Positions 25,289 to 34,010 of a stretch of 64,000 bases of DNA are shown piece after piece. The position numbers were made by a program, and so were the translations under genes. The notes below the pieces were generated by a model that saw only the letters and a list, made by a program, of their open reading frames with translations, made no database searches and was not told the DNA's origin. Position 1 is the stretch's first letter. Each line of letters starts with the position of its first letter. Source of the stretch: an uncultured Erythrobacter sp. (GTDB lineage Bacteria > Pseudomonadota > Alphaproteobacteria > Sphingomonadales > Sphingomonadaceae); assembly GCF_947502395.1 (NCBI RefSeq), contig NZ_CANMZM010000003.1, positions 186,001 to 250,000 on the forward strand, in the 5' to 3' direction.

Positions 25289-26533
25289 ATGGCAAAAAAG
25301 CACGAAGAAACAGAGGCCTCGCTTGTCCAAAAGGGCAAGCAATCAGGTGGTAGCCAAGGCGCAGGAGTATCCCGTCGTAGGCATTCCCACCGTCTCAAAC
25401 TGACCGGTTATGTCGCGCGGCGAAAGTCGCTTCCAGTTGGCATTACATGGGATACAGAGCTACCCGGCTTCGGACTTCGCAAGCGCCAGTCGGGACACCT
25501 CACCTGGATTGTGAAGCACAGGCCAAGAGGCGTGCAGCGGATGGTGACGCTGGGAAACGCGGGAGTGGCGGCAGGAGCGCTGTGCGCACCCGCCGCGCGC
25601 GCTGCCGCGCGCAGATTGCTCATCGAAGCAACGCTTGCCGACCTCCCGCAAGCTCCGGAGAAGCTCAAGGCTCCACTCTTCGCAGAGTACGCTGAAGAGT
25701 TCTGGCTCGACTATTCGCCGCATTGGAAGCCTTCCACGCGCGATGCCTCGCGGGCTTACATCGACAAGCGGCTTATCCCAAGGTTTGGAACACTCTCTGT
25801 CGACGCGATTGAACGGGCTGACATCAATCGCTGGCGAGACAGCATGGGTGATGTGGGAGGAGCCTTCAATCGCAGCATCCCGGTCATGTCGGTTATGATG
25901 CAATATGCTGAGAAGCTTGGATATCGCGAGAAGAACACCAATCCTTGTCGCGGCGTCTCTCGCTTCAAGCGGGACTTGCCAGAACGCTACCTGTCAGCCG
26001 ATGAATATCGAAGGCTCGGTAAGGTGCTGGCAGAGCACCGCGGTGCCAATGCGTTCGTAGTCCCAGCTCTCCTAATGCTGATCTATACAGGCGCAAGGGT
26101 TTCAGAGATTACGACGTTGCGCTGGCGCTACTTCCAGATACCGCGCCTCGCATTGCCTGACAGCAAGACCGGCCCGAAAACGATCTACCTCAACCCGCAG
26201 GCAGTCGATGTGCTCAATGGGCTGCAACGGCGCGGAGACGATCAACTCGTATTCCCGGCAATGTATCGCGAGGTGCCGATCAACCTGGGCCAACACTGGG
26301 AGAAGATCAGGCGCAAGGCGGCCTTGCCCGATGTCCGGCTCCACGACTTGCGTCACAGCTTTGCTTCGGTGGCCATCGCGAAGGGCATACCGCTTGCGAC
26401 CATTGGCAAGCTGCTTGGCCATGCGCTTCCTGAAACGACGGCACGATACGCGCACCTCGCCGACGAGGTGATTTCGGAAAGCGCCGACCGCATCTGTTCT
26501 AGCCTCGCAAGCTCAATGGGGATGACCGCATGA
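25289..26533 (+). CDS. Tyrosine recombinase 1 of a tandem pair
   Basis: 414 residues starting at an ATG (25289). The N-terminal arm domain (VGITWDTELPGFGLRKRQSG, RGVQRMVTLGNAG) is P4-integrase-like, and a core-binding domain lies at about 130-230. Catalytic boxes are the first Arg in YTGARVSEITTLRW, HDLRHSFASVA (HxxR), GHALPE, and the nucleophile region TTARYAHLADE. Its last bases overlap the start of a second recombinase (ATGA), so both are translated together. Paired recombinases of this kind are found in some integrative elements that need two enzymes. It lies just inside boundary repeat copy 1. Confidence 0.92.
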   Translation: MAKKHEETEASLVQKGKQSGGSQGAGVSRRRHSHRLKLTGYVARRKSLPVGITWDTELPGFGLRKRQSGHLTWIVKHRPRGVQRMVTLGNAGVAAGALCAPAARAAARRLLIEATLADLPQAPEKLKAPLFAEYAEEFWLDYSPHWKPSTRDASRAYIDKRLIPRFGTLSVDAIERADINRWRDSMGDVGGAFNRSIPVMSVMMQYAEKLGYREKNTNPCRGVSRFKRDLPERYLSADEYRRLGKVLAEHRGANAFVVPALLMLIYTGARVSEITTLRWRYFQIPRLALPDSKTGPKTIYLNPQAVDVLNGLQRRGDDQLVFPAMYREVPINLGQHWEKIRRKAALPDVRLHDLRHSFASVAIAKGIPLATIGKLLGHALPETTARYAHLADEVISESADRICSSLASSMGMTA

Positions 26534-27693
26534 CCAGCTATGACCTCAAGCGTATCCTTGCCGAAGAGCTGGCGCGCGTTGTTCCTGGCGATGCCGGAAA
26601 GCGCCGCACGAGGTTCGACTACGTCCTTCCCGGCTTTGGAGAGCGTATCCATCCGTCCGGCAGAAAGAGTTACGTTCTTCAGCGCACGATAGGCGGCAAG
26701 CAGAGGCTCATCACCATAGGTGATGCGGCTATTCTAACCGAGCGGATCGCCAAGGATGTTGCACGCCGCCTCATCTTGAGGATCGAACTGGGCCAGAATC
26801 CGGCGGACAAGAAGCAACACGGGAAGAAGACACCGACCTACGCTTCCTTTCTTCGGCACTATTGGAAGGTGGCGGCTCCGACCTGGAAGCCATCCACGCT
26901 TGATATACACGACATCTACCGGCGAACGCATTTGAACCATGCGTTCACCGGAAAGTTCATCGACGAGATTTGCCATGCTGATGCGGTGCGCTGGCATGCA
27001 ACGCTGACGCGCTCGGCAGGACCGGGCGCGGCAAACCGCGCTATGGAAATCCTGAAAGCCATGTTCGGCAAGGCGGAGGCATGGGGCTATCTCCCCGAAC
27101 ACTCCAATCCCTTTCGTGGCGTGAAGCGCAACAAAGGGCGGAAGATCGAACGTTCTCTGAGCAAAGCCGAGATGGCCCGTCTTGGAGAAGCCCTGGCACA
27201 GCATCGAGCCGACAAGCCCAATGAGGTGGCGGTCATTTCGCTCCTCGCTTTGACAGGATGTCGGCGCGGCGAAATCCTCAACCTCACTTGGGGCGAGGTT
27301 CAGGGACGCAAACTCAAGCTGATCGATACAAAGATTGGGCCACGTATCGTTGGGCTTGGTGAGGAGGCCAAGGCGATACTTGACGGTTTCCCTCGCTCGA
27401 AGAAACACGAGCGAGTTTTCCGCTTCGATACTCTGCCTGTCTCTGGAATCGAAGGGTTTTGGCGCATGCTGAGGGTCGAAGCAGGCATCGAGGATGTCAG
27501 ATTGCACGACCTGAGACACAACTATGCGAGCCTCGCTGCAAGATCATCAGAAACTCTCCCGATGATTGGCAGCTTGCTTGGCCATAGCAACGTTAGAACC
27601 ACCGCCAGATACGCGCATCTGGATGATGCTTACCTGCGAGAAACCGTTGAGTCAGTGGGAACCGAGATAAGAAGTCAGCTCTTCGAGACGTAG
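26530..27693 (+). CDS. Tyrosine recombinase 2 of a tandem pair
   Basis: 387 residues, ATG at 26530 overlapping the preceding stop. It has the same architecture as recombinase 1: VLPGFGERIHPSGRKSYVLQ at the N-terminus, a core-binding domain with YRRTHLNHAFTGKFIDEI, and the catalytic boxes TGCRRGEILNLTW (Arg), HDLRHNYASLA (HxxR) and TTARYAHLDDAY (Tyr). The two proteins are clearly related but diverged, which suggests an old duplication with division of labour rather than redundancy. It is followed by a convergent LysE-type gene. Confidence 0.92.
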   Translation: MTSYDLKRILAEELARVVPGDAGKRRTRFDYVLPGFGERIHPSGRKSYVLQRTIGGKQRLITIGDAAILTERIAKDVARRLILRIELGQNPADKKQHGKKTPTYASFLRHYWKVAAPTWKPSTLDIHDIYRRTHLNHAFTGKFIDEICHADAVRWHATLTRSAGPGAANRAMEILKAMFGKAEAWGYLPEHSNPFRGVKRNKGRKIERSLSKAEMARLGEALAQHRADKPNEVAVISLLALTGCRRGEILNLTWGEVQGRKLKLIDTKIGPRIVGLGEEAKAILDGFPRSKKHERVFRFDTLPVSGIEGFWRMLRVEAGIEDVRLHDLRHNYASLAARSSETLPMIGSLLGHSNVRTTARYAHLDDAYLRETVESVGTEIRSQLFET

Positions 27694-27838
27694 CGCTAGA
27701 AGCCGACATTCGGCTATCGACCTCAATTGCGGACGTGGAGGGCACGCTTATCCAATCATCAAAGCGGACGCAGTCGTCCACCTTTTCATCATCTGAGACT
27801 GTCGCTTACAAAGGTGAAAAAGGGACAATAGTGGTCTT

Positions 27839-28465
27839 TTACCGACGGTCCGTTGCAAGTTTGAAAGCTAACCCGACAAAGATCAAACTGGAAAGATATT
27901 GAAGGGCTGCGGCAGCGCTTGCATTCTTGGCTAGGTACTGGCCGACACGTCCCGCGAAGATACCCACCAAACCACATATCAAGGTGCCGCCGATATTAAG
28001 AATAGTTCCAAGGACGAGAAACTGCACGAAGACGCTTCCTTGCGTTGGATCAACGAACTGGGGGACAAGAGCGAGCATGAAAATTGCAACTTTGGGATTT
28101 AGTAAACAGACAAGTGTTCCTTCGCGCCAGATTTTTTGCAGGCTCTCGGATTCCGTTGGATGTTGTGCCGCGATATTGGACGGCGAACGCAATGTCTGAA
28201 TTGCCAGAAAGATGAGGTATGCGACGCCGGCCCATCGCACAATTTCAAATGCGAGCGGGAAAGCCCCAAGAAATGCAGCCAGACCAAGGCCCGCTACGAC
28301 AGCATGAATAAATGATCCGGTTGCGATCCCGAGCGCTGCGACTACACCGGCTCTGGCTCCAGACTTAGCACCTTGACCAAGGCAGAAAAGCATATCGGCA
28401 CCCGGTGTTATGTTCAATGCGAGAGCGATTGGAACAAAGACCAAAAGTGTTTCAAGCCCAATCAT
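27839..28465 (-). CDS. LysE/RhtB family translocator
   Basis: 208 residues with about six hydrophobic helices. The opening LETLLVFVPIALALNITPGADMLFCLGQG is the conserved LysE/RhtB start, including the NITPGAD motif. Further segments are AVVAGLGLAAFLGAFPLAFE, AGVAYLIFLAIQTLRSP, and GTLVCLLNPKVAIFMLALVPQF with the conserved LLNPK. These inner-membrane proteins export amino acids or related small molecules. It is the first cargo gene after the recombinases and is convergent with them. The substrate is unknown. Confidence 0.9.
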   Translation of the reverse strand: MIGLETLLVFVPIALALNITPGADMLFCLGQGAKSGARAGVVAALGIATGSFIHAVVAGLGLAAFLGAFPLAFEIVRWAGVAYLIFLAIQTLRSPSNIAAQHPTESESLQKIWREGTLVCLLNPKVAIFMLALVPQFVDPTQGSVFVQFLVLGTILNIGGTLICGLVGIFAGRVGQYLAKNASAAAALQYLSSLIFVGLAFKLATDRR

Positions 28466-29000
28466 AAAAAAACTCTCAATTCTAACGCTTTGCTAGATCG
28501 AAGATCTGGACCCGGAAAGGGGACGCGGGTCGGATCAACTATCACGAAATAATCAGAGATCAAACTCCGTCCGGCTTCTGAGTTTCTCTATTAAAACCAG
28601 ACCGTCCGCTTCCCACCCCAGTATTGGACGTTGAAAGGCGGCTCGAACTGGGCCGATTGCGGACTGTCCGGTATCGGGCACTCGTAAACAGAAAGCGTAC
28701 CTTCGCTTCCCAACCCAATTGTCAACTTTAGCGCGCAGCTAGAGATACGTCTGCGTTTATTGGCTCGGCAATCCGCCGTCCTTCTGCGCGCTCTCAGCCA
28801 ATAACCTATCCAGTTCTGCAATCAGGGTTCTCCCTTTGATCGGCTTAATAATGATTTCGGAACCCCCGTCCGTGGGACTGCTCACGTTTCAGACCATGGC
28901 CGGAACAGTCAATGCCAGCGCTAGTGAGAGGGACCAGCAAGACATTCCAAGCCGAGTGATGTCGGTTGCCGAACCTAGCATCATCAAACTCAAGAGATGA
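28466..29000. other. Gene-poor spacer with a gene fragment
   Basis: About 535 bases between the LysE gene and the MocA-like gene. The only recognisable content is a short receiver-domain fragment on the minus strand (28757-28885). Nearby sequence variants of the form AATCAGAGATCA occur at about 28550 and again at 28999-29010, the latter as ATGATC-AGA-GATCAT, of unknown meaning. Confidence 0.5.
28757..28885 (-). pseudogene. Fragment of a response-regulator receiver domain C-terminus
   Basis: The minus-strand frame ending at the TAA (28757) reads GSEIIIKPIKGRTLIAELDR followed by LLAESAQKDGG. The conserved Lys-Pro followed by an amphipathic helix ending DRLLA is how CheY-type receiver domains, or hybrid kinase tails, finish. 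The upstream phosphoacceptor portion is absent, so this is a truncated remnant. Only 42 residues are open from a GTG at 28885. Confidence 0.5.
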
Positions 29001-29618
29001 TCAGAGATCATTATACACTGGGCCTTGGTTAGCAGATTTGTCTAAACGAGATTCAATTCGTGACAGACAGGCTGGCGTATCCACGTCGAGCAACTCAATC
29101 TCGGGAATCCGGATTGTGCGGGTTGAGGGCTCTTGCAGCAGAACTCTGGTTGCGGTGTGGTTGCCGTTCGAGAGAAGGCGGCAGAAATCACTTCTTGGGA
29201 AGACTGCTGGAACACCACAAGCGTCGGGGTACTTGGTGCCAGCCCTCTGACCTGTTGATCCAGTTGTGGCGAGCTTTGCGATCGTTTGCGGCGACACCAG
29301 AGGCATATCGGCAAGCAGGAATACAACTGAGGCAGCTCCAATCTTATAGGCCCATTGTGCACCAATTCTGATCGATGATCCCAAGCCTGTCTCCGCTCGG
29401 TTGTTGAGCAGAAGAGTCCCCTTATTAGCGAGAGAGGCCCACGCTGCTCGATGATCTGGCCGGATCACAACACCGAAAGGTAAATCGACGTGCTGCACTG
29501 CTTGGATAGGAAATGAAGCAAGCGCTCGACTACCCAGTTTGACAAAAACCTTGTCGCCGCCAAAGCGCGTGGAATGCCCGGCAGCCATGATGCAAGCCAC
29601 CGCGTCAGTGCATTTCAT
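29001..29618 (-). CDS. MocA-like molybdenum cofactor nucleotidyltransferase
   Basis: 205 residues. The N-terminal nucleotide-binding signature is VACIMAAGHSTRFGGDKVFVKLG, where family members have LAAGxSxRxGxxK. VVFLLADMPLVSPQTIAKLA supplies the metal-binding DMP motif. MocA transfers CMP to molybdopterin to give the MCD cofactor used by xanthine-dehydrogenase-family hydroxylases. It overlaps the XdhC gene by 14 bases and lies in the divergent arm next to a CoxL-type hydroxylase operon, which supports cofactor maturation as its job. The CGVPAVF segment is also typical. Confidence 0.85.
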   Translation of the reverse strand: MKCTDAVACIMAAGHSTRFGGDKVFVKLGSRALASFPIQAVQHVDLPFGVVIRPDHRAAWASLANKGTLLLNNRAETGLGSSIRIGAQWAYKIGAASVVFLLADMPLVSPQTIAKLATTGSTGQRAGTKYPDACGVPAVFPRSDFCRLLSNGNHTATRVLLQEPSTRTIRIPEIELLDVDTPACLSRIESRLDKSANQGPVYNDL

Positions 29619-30480
29619 CGACTAATCTCTCATAGCGTTCCACAAGCTCAGCCAGGAGCGACACTGCCAGAGCATCCGGGTGCCGGGCAGACTCGAATAG
29701 CCCAACCGGGGCCCTGAGGCGCGCAAGAGCCTCGGGTGGGACTGCCAGTTCATCGAGCAGTGCAAGTCGCGCTGCTCTCGTTTTGGCACCGCCGATCGCT
29801 CCAACATAGAACGCGTTCGTTTCTAGCGCCCACAGCAGGATCACTCGTTCCCACTCATGCTCATGAGCTAGACAGACGATCGCAGTCCAACTATCGATTA
29901 AGATCGCACTGAGCTGCTGAGATGATGCCGCGGCATCGCGAAGACTGACATCGGCGCCGTAGCATGATCCGAGCCTCCGAAGTGCTCTGCTTTCGCCACC
30001 ATCACCAAAGGCTACAATCCTAAGCGGGGGGATGTAGTGACGCGAAAATGGCTTAGCAAATTCATGCGCTGGCAGATCAATCTTTGCGGCCCGCCGCTGA
30101 TCGAGCTGCTCAACCACAGGCCGAGCTATGGACGGCCCAATATCAGGATCGATTCTCACGTCAATTGTTGAGCCACAGGGTAGCCTGAAATCGATGATCG
30201 GAGACCCTTTCCCAAACCGTACTGTTCTGGGACTTCGAGTGGCTATCGCAGACCTTGCTTGTGACACCAGCTCCCGCTCAAGACAATTGTCTGCCAGATC
30301 TCCCATGGTTCGTTCATTAGGTGCGATCGCAAGCTGTGCCCCCTTTCGGCGAGAATAGCTGCCTTGGACAGCGACGAGCGTGCACAGCGAGCCACCGGCG
30401 TTGGCCAACATTCGGATCGCAAGATGATCGGCCGGGACACAATAGGTACTGTCTGAGGGGCTAGGAGAAGGCAGTTTCAT
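29605..30480 (-). CDS. XdhC family molybdenum cofactor insertion protein
   Basis: 291 residues. The N-terminal XdhC domain has GGSLCTLVAVQGSYSRRKGA, where the family shows ATVVxxxGSxPRxxGA. The C-terminal Rossmann domain has LRIVAFGDGGESRALRRLG and then WERVILLWALETNAFYVGAI with GGAKTRAARL, the conserved YVGxxGSxxK region. XdhC binds the molybdenum cofactor, promotes its sulfuration and inserts it into xanthine-dehydrogenase-type enzymes. It is translated with the MocA-like gene and lies divergent from the CoxSLM-like operon. Confidence 0.88.
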   Translation of the reverse strand: MKLPSPSPSDSTYCVPADHLAIRMLANAGGSLCTLVAVQGSYSRRKGAQLAIAPNERTMGDLADNCLERELVSQARSAIATRSPRTVRFGKGSPIIDFRLPCGSTIDVRIDPDIGPSIARPVVEQLDQRRAAKIDLPAHEFAKPFSRHYIPPLRIVAFGDGGESRALRRLGSCYGADVSLRDAAASSQQLSAILIDSWTAIVCLAHEHEWERVILLWALETNAFYVGAIGGAKTRAARLALLDELAVPPEALARLRAPVGLFESARHPDALAVSLLAELVERYERLVDEMH

Positions 30481-30537
30481 GGATCACCTTTGATCGAAGT
30501 GGGACAGGCGGGAAGGCTTTCCAACCGGCCAGAAGGC

Positions 30538-30696
30538 CTAATCAGACCGGTCTCCTAGCTTGGCGTAGAGTTCGCTGACGGCCGCCTCGAGTATCCGCAC
30601 ACGCTCGTCGAGCTGCGCAGTCTGGGAGGTGGAAGGGTCGCCGAAGAGGCGGGCCGCCAAAGCTAGCTTTTCAGAAAACAATTCACGTCCTGTCAT
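30538..30696 (-). CDS. Small 52-residue protein at the head of the XdhC arm
   Basis: An ATG at 30696, with GGAG eight bases upstream, opens a 52-residue frame ending at a TAG (30538). The protein starts MTGRELFSEKLALAARLFGD and continues with a heptad-like helix, LDERVRILEAAVSELYAKLG, that could form a coiled coil. I do not recognise the family. Its position 57 bases upstream of XdhC, at the beginning of the divergent transcript, and its good ribosome site support it being real. It could be a dimerising accessory peptide (inference). Confidence 0.6.
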   Translation of the reverse strand: MTGRELFSEKLALAARLFGDPSTSQTAQLDERVRILEAAVSELYAKLGDRSD

Positions 30697-30750
30697 TGGT
30701 CAAACTCCGTTTGAGAGCGTGGCGCGCACGAAATTGGGCTTGCCTCTATT

Positions 30751-30767
30751 ACTACAATTATTGTAGT
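30751..30767. promoter_or_regulatory. Perfect 17-bp palindrome between divergent Mo-hydroxylase operons
   Basis: ACTACAATTATTGTAGT is a perfect inverted repeat with 8-bp arms and one central base, midway in the 133-base spacer between the XdhC arm and the SCP2/CoxSLM-like operon. It is a strong operator candidate for coordinated control of both arms. The HxlR-type regulator encoded in the operon (38062) is the obvious ligand-responsive candidate, but binding is inferred. Confidence 0.65.
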
Positions 30768-30829
30768 GATTCGCAAGACAGCCTTGTCGAAGACCTCAGT
30801 CCTCACCGATCCTAAACGGAGATTCTCCC

Positions 30830-31135
30830 ATGCTTACGATTGAAAACTATCTCACTGGATTTCGACATGCGATGGCCAATGGGGGGACTCTTCCCGCTTC
30901 AGCTCGCATGGATATTGAGGGCGCCGGTTCAATTCATATCGCCGATGGCCAAGTGAGTGACGGAGAAGAGCCTGCCGATTGCATCATGCATGCGAGCCAC
31001 GAAACCTTTGACCAGCTTTACAACGGCACCCTCGATCCGACGATCGCGTTTGCAAAGGGCGACCTCAAGATTAATGGCGACATGGCCGTTGCGCTTGCCA
31101 CGCAGGCTCTCTTCGAAAAAGCACGGTCGGCCTGA
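30830..31135 (+). CDS. SCP2 sterol-binding domain protein
   Basis: 101 residues, ATG at 30830 with CGGAGA upstream. It is a single SCP2-like domain: an N-terminal helix (IENYLTGFRHAMANG), beta strands with GSIHIADGQ and EPADCIMHASHETFDQLYNG, and the conserved TIAFAKGDLKINGDMAVAL. SCP2 domains bind hydrophobic ligands such as fatty acyl-CoA or sterols. It is the first gene of the nine-gene catabolic operon (30830-39404), suggesting a hydrophobic or CoA-linked substrate. It lies two bases before the [2Fe-2S] subunit. Confidence 0.88.
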   Translation: MLTIENYLTGFRHAMANGGTLPASARMDIEGAGSIHIADGQVSDGEEPADCIMHASHETFDQLYNGTLDPTIAFAKGDLKINGDMAVALATQALFEKARSA

Positions 31136-31137
31136 CG

Positions 31138-31641
31138 ATGGCGAGTGCGCCCACCGCACCGGCCCGAAATCTCCGACTGGAGATTGATGCCAGGTCATGC
31201 GTAGCCGTTGTCGAACCTCGTGACTTGCTCGTCACCGCGCTCAGGGAAAAGTTTGGCGCGACTGCGCCCCATGTCGGGTGCGAGAGCGGTCGGTGCGGCG
31301 CTTGCACTGTTCTTCTGGATGGCTCGCCAATCAAGAGCTGCATGATGCTCGCTCTGCAAGCGGAAGGTGCATCAATCACGACAGCCGAAGGCTTGCGTGA
31401 GCATCGGATTGGCTCGGTTCTTCAGGATGCCTTCAAGGCCTGCCATGGATTGCAATGCGGCTACTGCACGCCTGGTATGCTGGCGGCAGCCGTCGGGCTC
31501 CTTCAAGCCAATCCCAATCCAACCGAAGACGATGTGCGTCAAGCTCTGCGCGGCAATCTATGCCGCTGCACCGGTTACGAGCATATCCTCGACGCTGTCC
31601 AATTGGCTGCTGCCAATCTCCCTGAAGAGGCGTCGGCATGA
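31138..31641 (+). CDS. [2Fe-2S] subunit of a xanthine-dehydrogenase-family hydroxylase (CoxS-like)
   Basis: 167 residues with two [2Fe-2S] domains. The plant-ferredoxin-type domain has GCESGRCGACTVLLDG plus the later Cys in IKSCMML, and the C-terminal helical domain has CHGLQCGYCTPGML and NLCRCTGYEHI. It passes electrons from the molybdenum centre to the FAD subunit. It overlaps the large-subunit gene by four bases. The sequence supports a Mo-hydroxylase small subunit but does not distinguish CO dehydrogenase from the many CoxS-like paralogs; see the large subunit. Confidence 0.93.
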   Translation: MASAPTAPARNLRLEIDARSCVAVVEPRDLLVTALREKFGATAPHVGCESGRCGACTVLLDGSPIKSCMMLALQAEGASITTAEGLREHRIGSVLQDAFKACHGLQCGYCTPGMLAAAVGLLQANPNPTEDDVRQALRGNLCRCTGYEHILDAVQLAAANLPEEASA

Positions 31642-34010
31642 AGCCGGAGACTGCGTATTCTGGAGAGCTGGCCGAGCCCGAGGGCTGGGTTGGAAAGGCC
31701 CTGCCGCGCCGAGAGGATGATCGGCTGCTTGAGGGTGCGGGGCGCTATGTCGATGACATATCTCTGTCCGGGCAATTGTATGCCGCCTTCGTGCGTAGTC
31801 CGCACGCTCATGCAACGCTAAGAAACGTCGATTGCAGCCAGGCATCGCGCGCGGCAGGTGCGAGCCTATGCCTCACGGCCGAAGATTTCAAAGAGCTCCA
31901 CGAGGTCGCCCCGAATTGGGTCCTGCCACGCTCGACGCCGCGTGGTCGTCCTATCCTTGCCAAGGGAAAGGTACGCTATGTCGGGGAGCCCGTTGCGTTG
32001 GTCGTCGCTAGCAGTCCGGCCTTGGCGCGCGACGCAGCCGACCTTGTCGAGATCGATTACGATCCCTTGCCCGCAGTCCTCCACCAGGACGATGCCCGAG
32101 ATGTTGGCGCACCGCTTGTCCATGACGACATGGAGAGCAACCTCGCTGCCACCTTCGCGCCGGGAAATGGCGGGTTCGAGGAAGCGGCAACCGGCGCACC
32201 GTTCCGCACGCAGTTCTCGCTGCGCAATCAGCGTTTGGTGCCATTCTCAATCGAAGGCCGGGCGGTTAACGCGGACTATGATCCCGTCACCGATCGGATG
32301 ACGTTGTATATTGGGCATCAGATTCCGCACATGGCGCGGCGGATGGTTGCGTCGACAATCGGCTTCCCCGAGCATCGGCTGCGCGTGATCTCTCCCGATG
32401 TTGGCGGGGGCTTTGGTCCCAAGATGCACGTCTATCAGGAAGAGGCCGTGTGCGCGCTCGCCTCCATACGTCTCGGACGCCCGGTCAAGTGGACCGAGCG
32501 CCGCAGCGAGAATGTCTGCAACACAACGCATGGCCGTGACCACGCGATGCACGTCGACGTCGCGGCTGATCTAGACGGTCAGCTGCTCGCCATGAGGGTC
32601 GAAAGCCGCGCCAATATAGGCGCTTACATGTCGAGTATGGGATCAGGGATCCCAACCGTGAATGTCGGCCTGTTCGTCATGGGCGTTTACGATATCCCCA
32701 ATGTCGAAGTCGACATCAGGTGCTTCTATACAAACACTCCGCCCGTCGACGCCTATCGTGGTGCCGGACGCCCAGAGGCGAGCTACCTTATCGAACGGAC
32801 GATCGACCGCGTGGCCTTGGAGCTTGGGATCGATCAGGCGGAGATGCGGCGCCGCAACTTTCTGACCGAGAACCAGATTCCGCGCCGGCAGCCGACCGGA
32901 GCGATGATCGACACTGGTCGTTATCACCACACGCTCGAAGAGGCTCTCAAACGCAGTGATTACGAAGCGTTCAGAGCCGAGCAGAAGGCTGCAAGGCAGA
33001 CCGGAAGTCTCATCGGCATTGGGATCGCCAACTACACCGAAAGTTGCGGAATCGGTCCCGGCCAGGTCCAGAAGCTCGTTGGCTTTGACCGTGGGGGCTA
33101 CGAGAGCGCTCGCGTTCGTATGACGAGCGATGGCGGCGCAGTCGTGTTCTCGGGCTCTCACAGCCATGGGCAGGGCCATAAGACGACCTATGCACAAATC
33201 GCTGCTGACGAATTGGGTATCTCGCCTGATCGCATTGATGTGATCCAGGGTGATACTGAAAGCGTGCCCCAAGGCGTCGGGACCTTCAATTCGCGATCTG
33301 TGGCCGTTGGCGGGAGCGCGGTTAAGGTTGCAGCAGGCCGGGTTGCGGATCGCATTCACCGCCTCGCTGCGCATTTGCTGCAAGCAAAGCCGGAGAAACT
33401 TGAACGCGACGGGGACGTGTTCAAGGCCCCAGCTTCCAACACCAGCGTCACATTTGCCGAAGTGTGTCACGCTGCATGGACCGGCCACAACGTGCCGCCA
33501 GACCTAGGTGTGGGCCTAGAGGAAACCGAGTTCTATCATCCGACTTCGATGTCGGCCCCCTATGGCGCTCATATCGCTCAGGTGGAGATCGATAGGGAGA
33601 CGGGCGAGCTTGCTCTGACACGATATGTTGCCGTCGATGACTGCGGTAAGGTGATCAATCCCCTGCTTGCGCGCGGCCAGGTGCATGGAGGTCTTGCCCA
33701 GGGCATTGGGCAAGCCCTTTGGGAAGACGGCATGCCGCAGGCCGATGGCAGCACGGTCCTCGATACGCCGCTGCCCCGTTTCGACATGCTGCCACGGTTT
33801 GAAACTTCGCACACCGTGACAGAGAGCTGGACTAATCCGCTGGGCGCGAAAGGGTTGGGTGAAGCCGGCGCGATCGGCGCTCCACCCGCAATCGTAAATG
33901 CAGCCATAGATGCCCTGTGGCATCTGGGCGTGCGCGAGCTCGAGATGCCACTTACACCAGCGAGCGTGCTGGATGCGATCGAGCATGCCGACGCAGGAGG
34001 CGAGCCATGA
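31638..34010 (+). CDS. Molybdopterin-binding large subunit of a xanthine-dehydrogenase-family hydroxylase (CoxL-like)
   Basis: 790 residues. An N-terminal aldehyde-oxidase a/b-hammerhead domain (GRYVDDISLSGQLYAAFVRS) is followed by the Mo-binding domains with GGGFGPKMHVYQEE, VDAYRGAGRPEASYLIER, SGSHSHGQGHKTTYAQ and the active-site Glu region GAKGLGEAGAIGAPPA. The true aerobic CO dehydrogenase loop AYxCSFR is absent and AYRGAGR replaces it, so this is a hydroxylase of an organic substrate. The cofactor is presumably MCD, matured by the divergent MocA and XdhC proteins. The substrate is unknown, but neighbours suggest aromatic or heterocyclic acid degradation. Confidence 0.92.
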   Translation: MKPETAYSGELAEPEGWVGKALPRREDDRLLEGAGRYVDDISLSGQLYAAFVRSPHAHATLRNVDCSQASRAAGASLCLTAEDFKELHEVAPNWVLPRSTPRGRPILAKGKVRYVGEPVALVVASSPALARDAADLVEIDYDPLPAVLHQDDARDVGAPLVHDDMESNLAATFAPGNGGFEEAATGAPFRTQFSLRNQRLVPFSIEGRAVNADYDPVTDRMTLYIGHQIPHMARRMVASTIGFPEHRLRVISPDVGGGFGPKMHVYQEEAVCALASIRLGRPVKWTERRSENVCNTTHGRDHAMHVDVAADLDGQLLAMRVESRANIGAYMSSMGSGIPTVNVGLFVMGVYDIPNVEVDIRCFYTNTPPVDAYRGAGRPEASYLIERTIDRVALELGIDQAEMRRRNFLTENQIPRRQPTGAMIDTGRYHHTLEEALKRSDYEAFRAEQKAARQTGSLIGIGIANYTESCGIGPGQVQKLVGFDRGGYESARVRMTSDGGAVVFSGSHSHGQGHKTTYAQIAADELGISPDRIDVIQGDTESVPQGVGTFNSRSVAVGGSAVKVAAGRVADRIHRLAAHLLQAKPEKLERDGDVFKAPASNTSVTFAEVCHAAWTGHNVPPDLGVGLEETEFYHPTSMSAPYGAHIAQVEIDRETGELALTRYVAVDDCGKVINPLLARGQVHGGLAQGIGQALWEDGMPQADGSTVLDTPLPRFDMLPRFETSHTVTESWTNPLGAKGLGEAGAIGAPPAIVNAAIDALWHLGVRELEMPLTPASVLDAIEHADAGGEP

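Noticed and set aside
27711..27725. Terminator between recombinase 2 and the LysE gene
   Set aside because: Only a 6-bp stem (AGCCGA-CAT-TCGGCT) with no T-tract on either strand.
28591..28821. 76-codon minus-strand frame in the spacer
   Set aside because: Overlaps the receiver-domain remnant in another frame and has no known domain.
31638..34010. Aerobic CO dehydrogenase large subunit (CoxL)
   Set aside because: The AYxCSFR active-site loop is missing and AYRGAGR is present, so CO oxidation is not supported.
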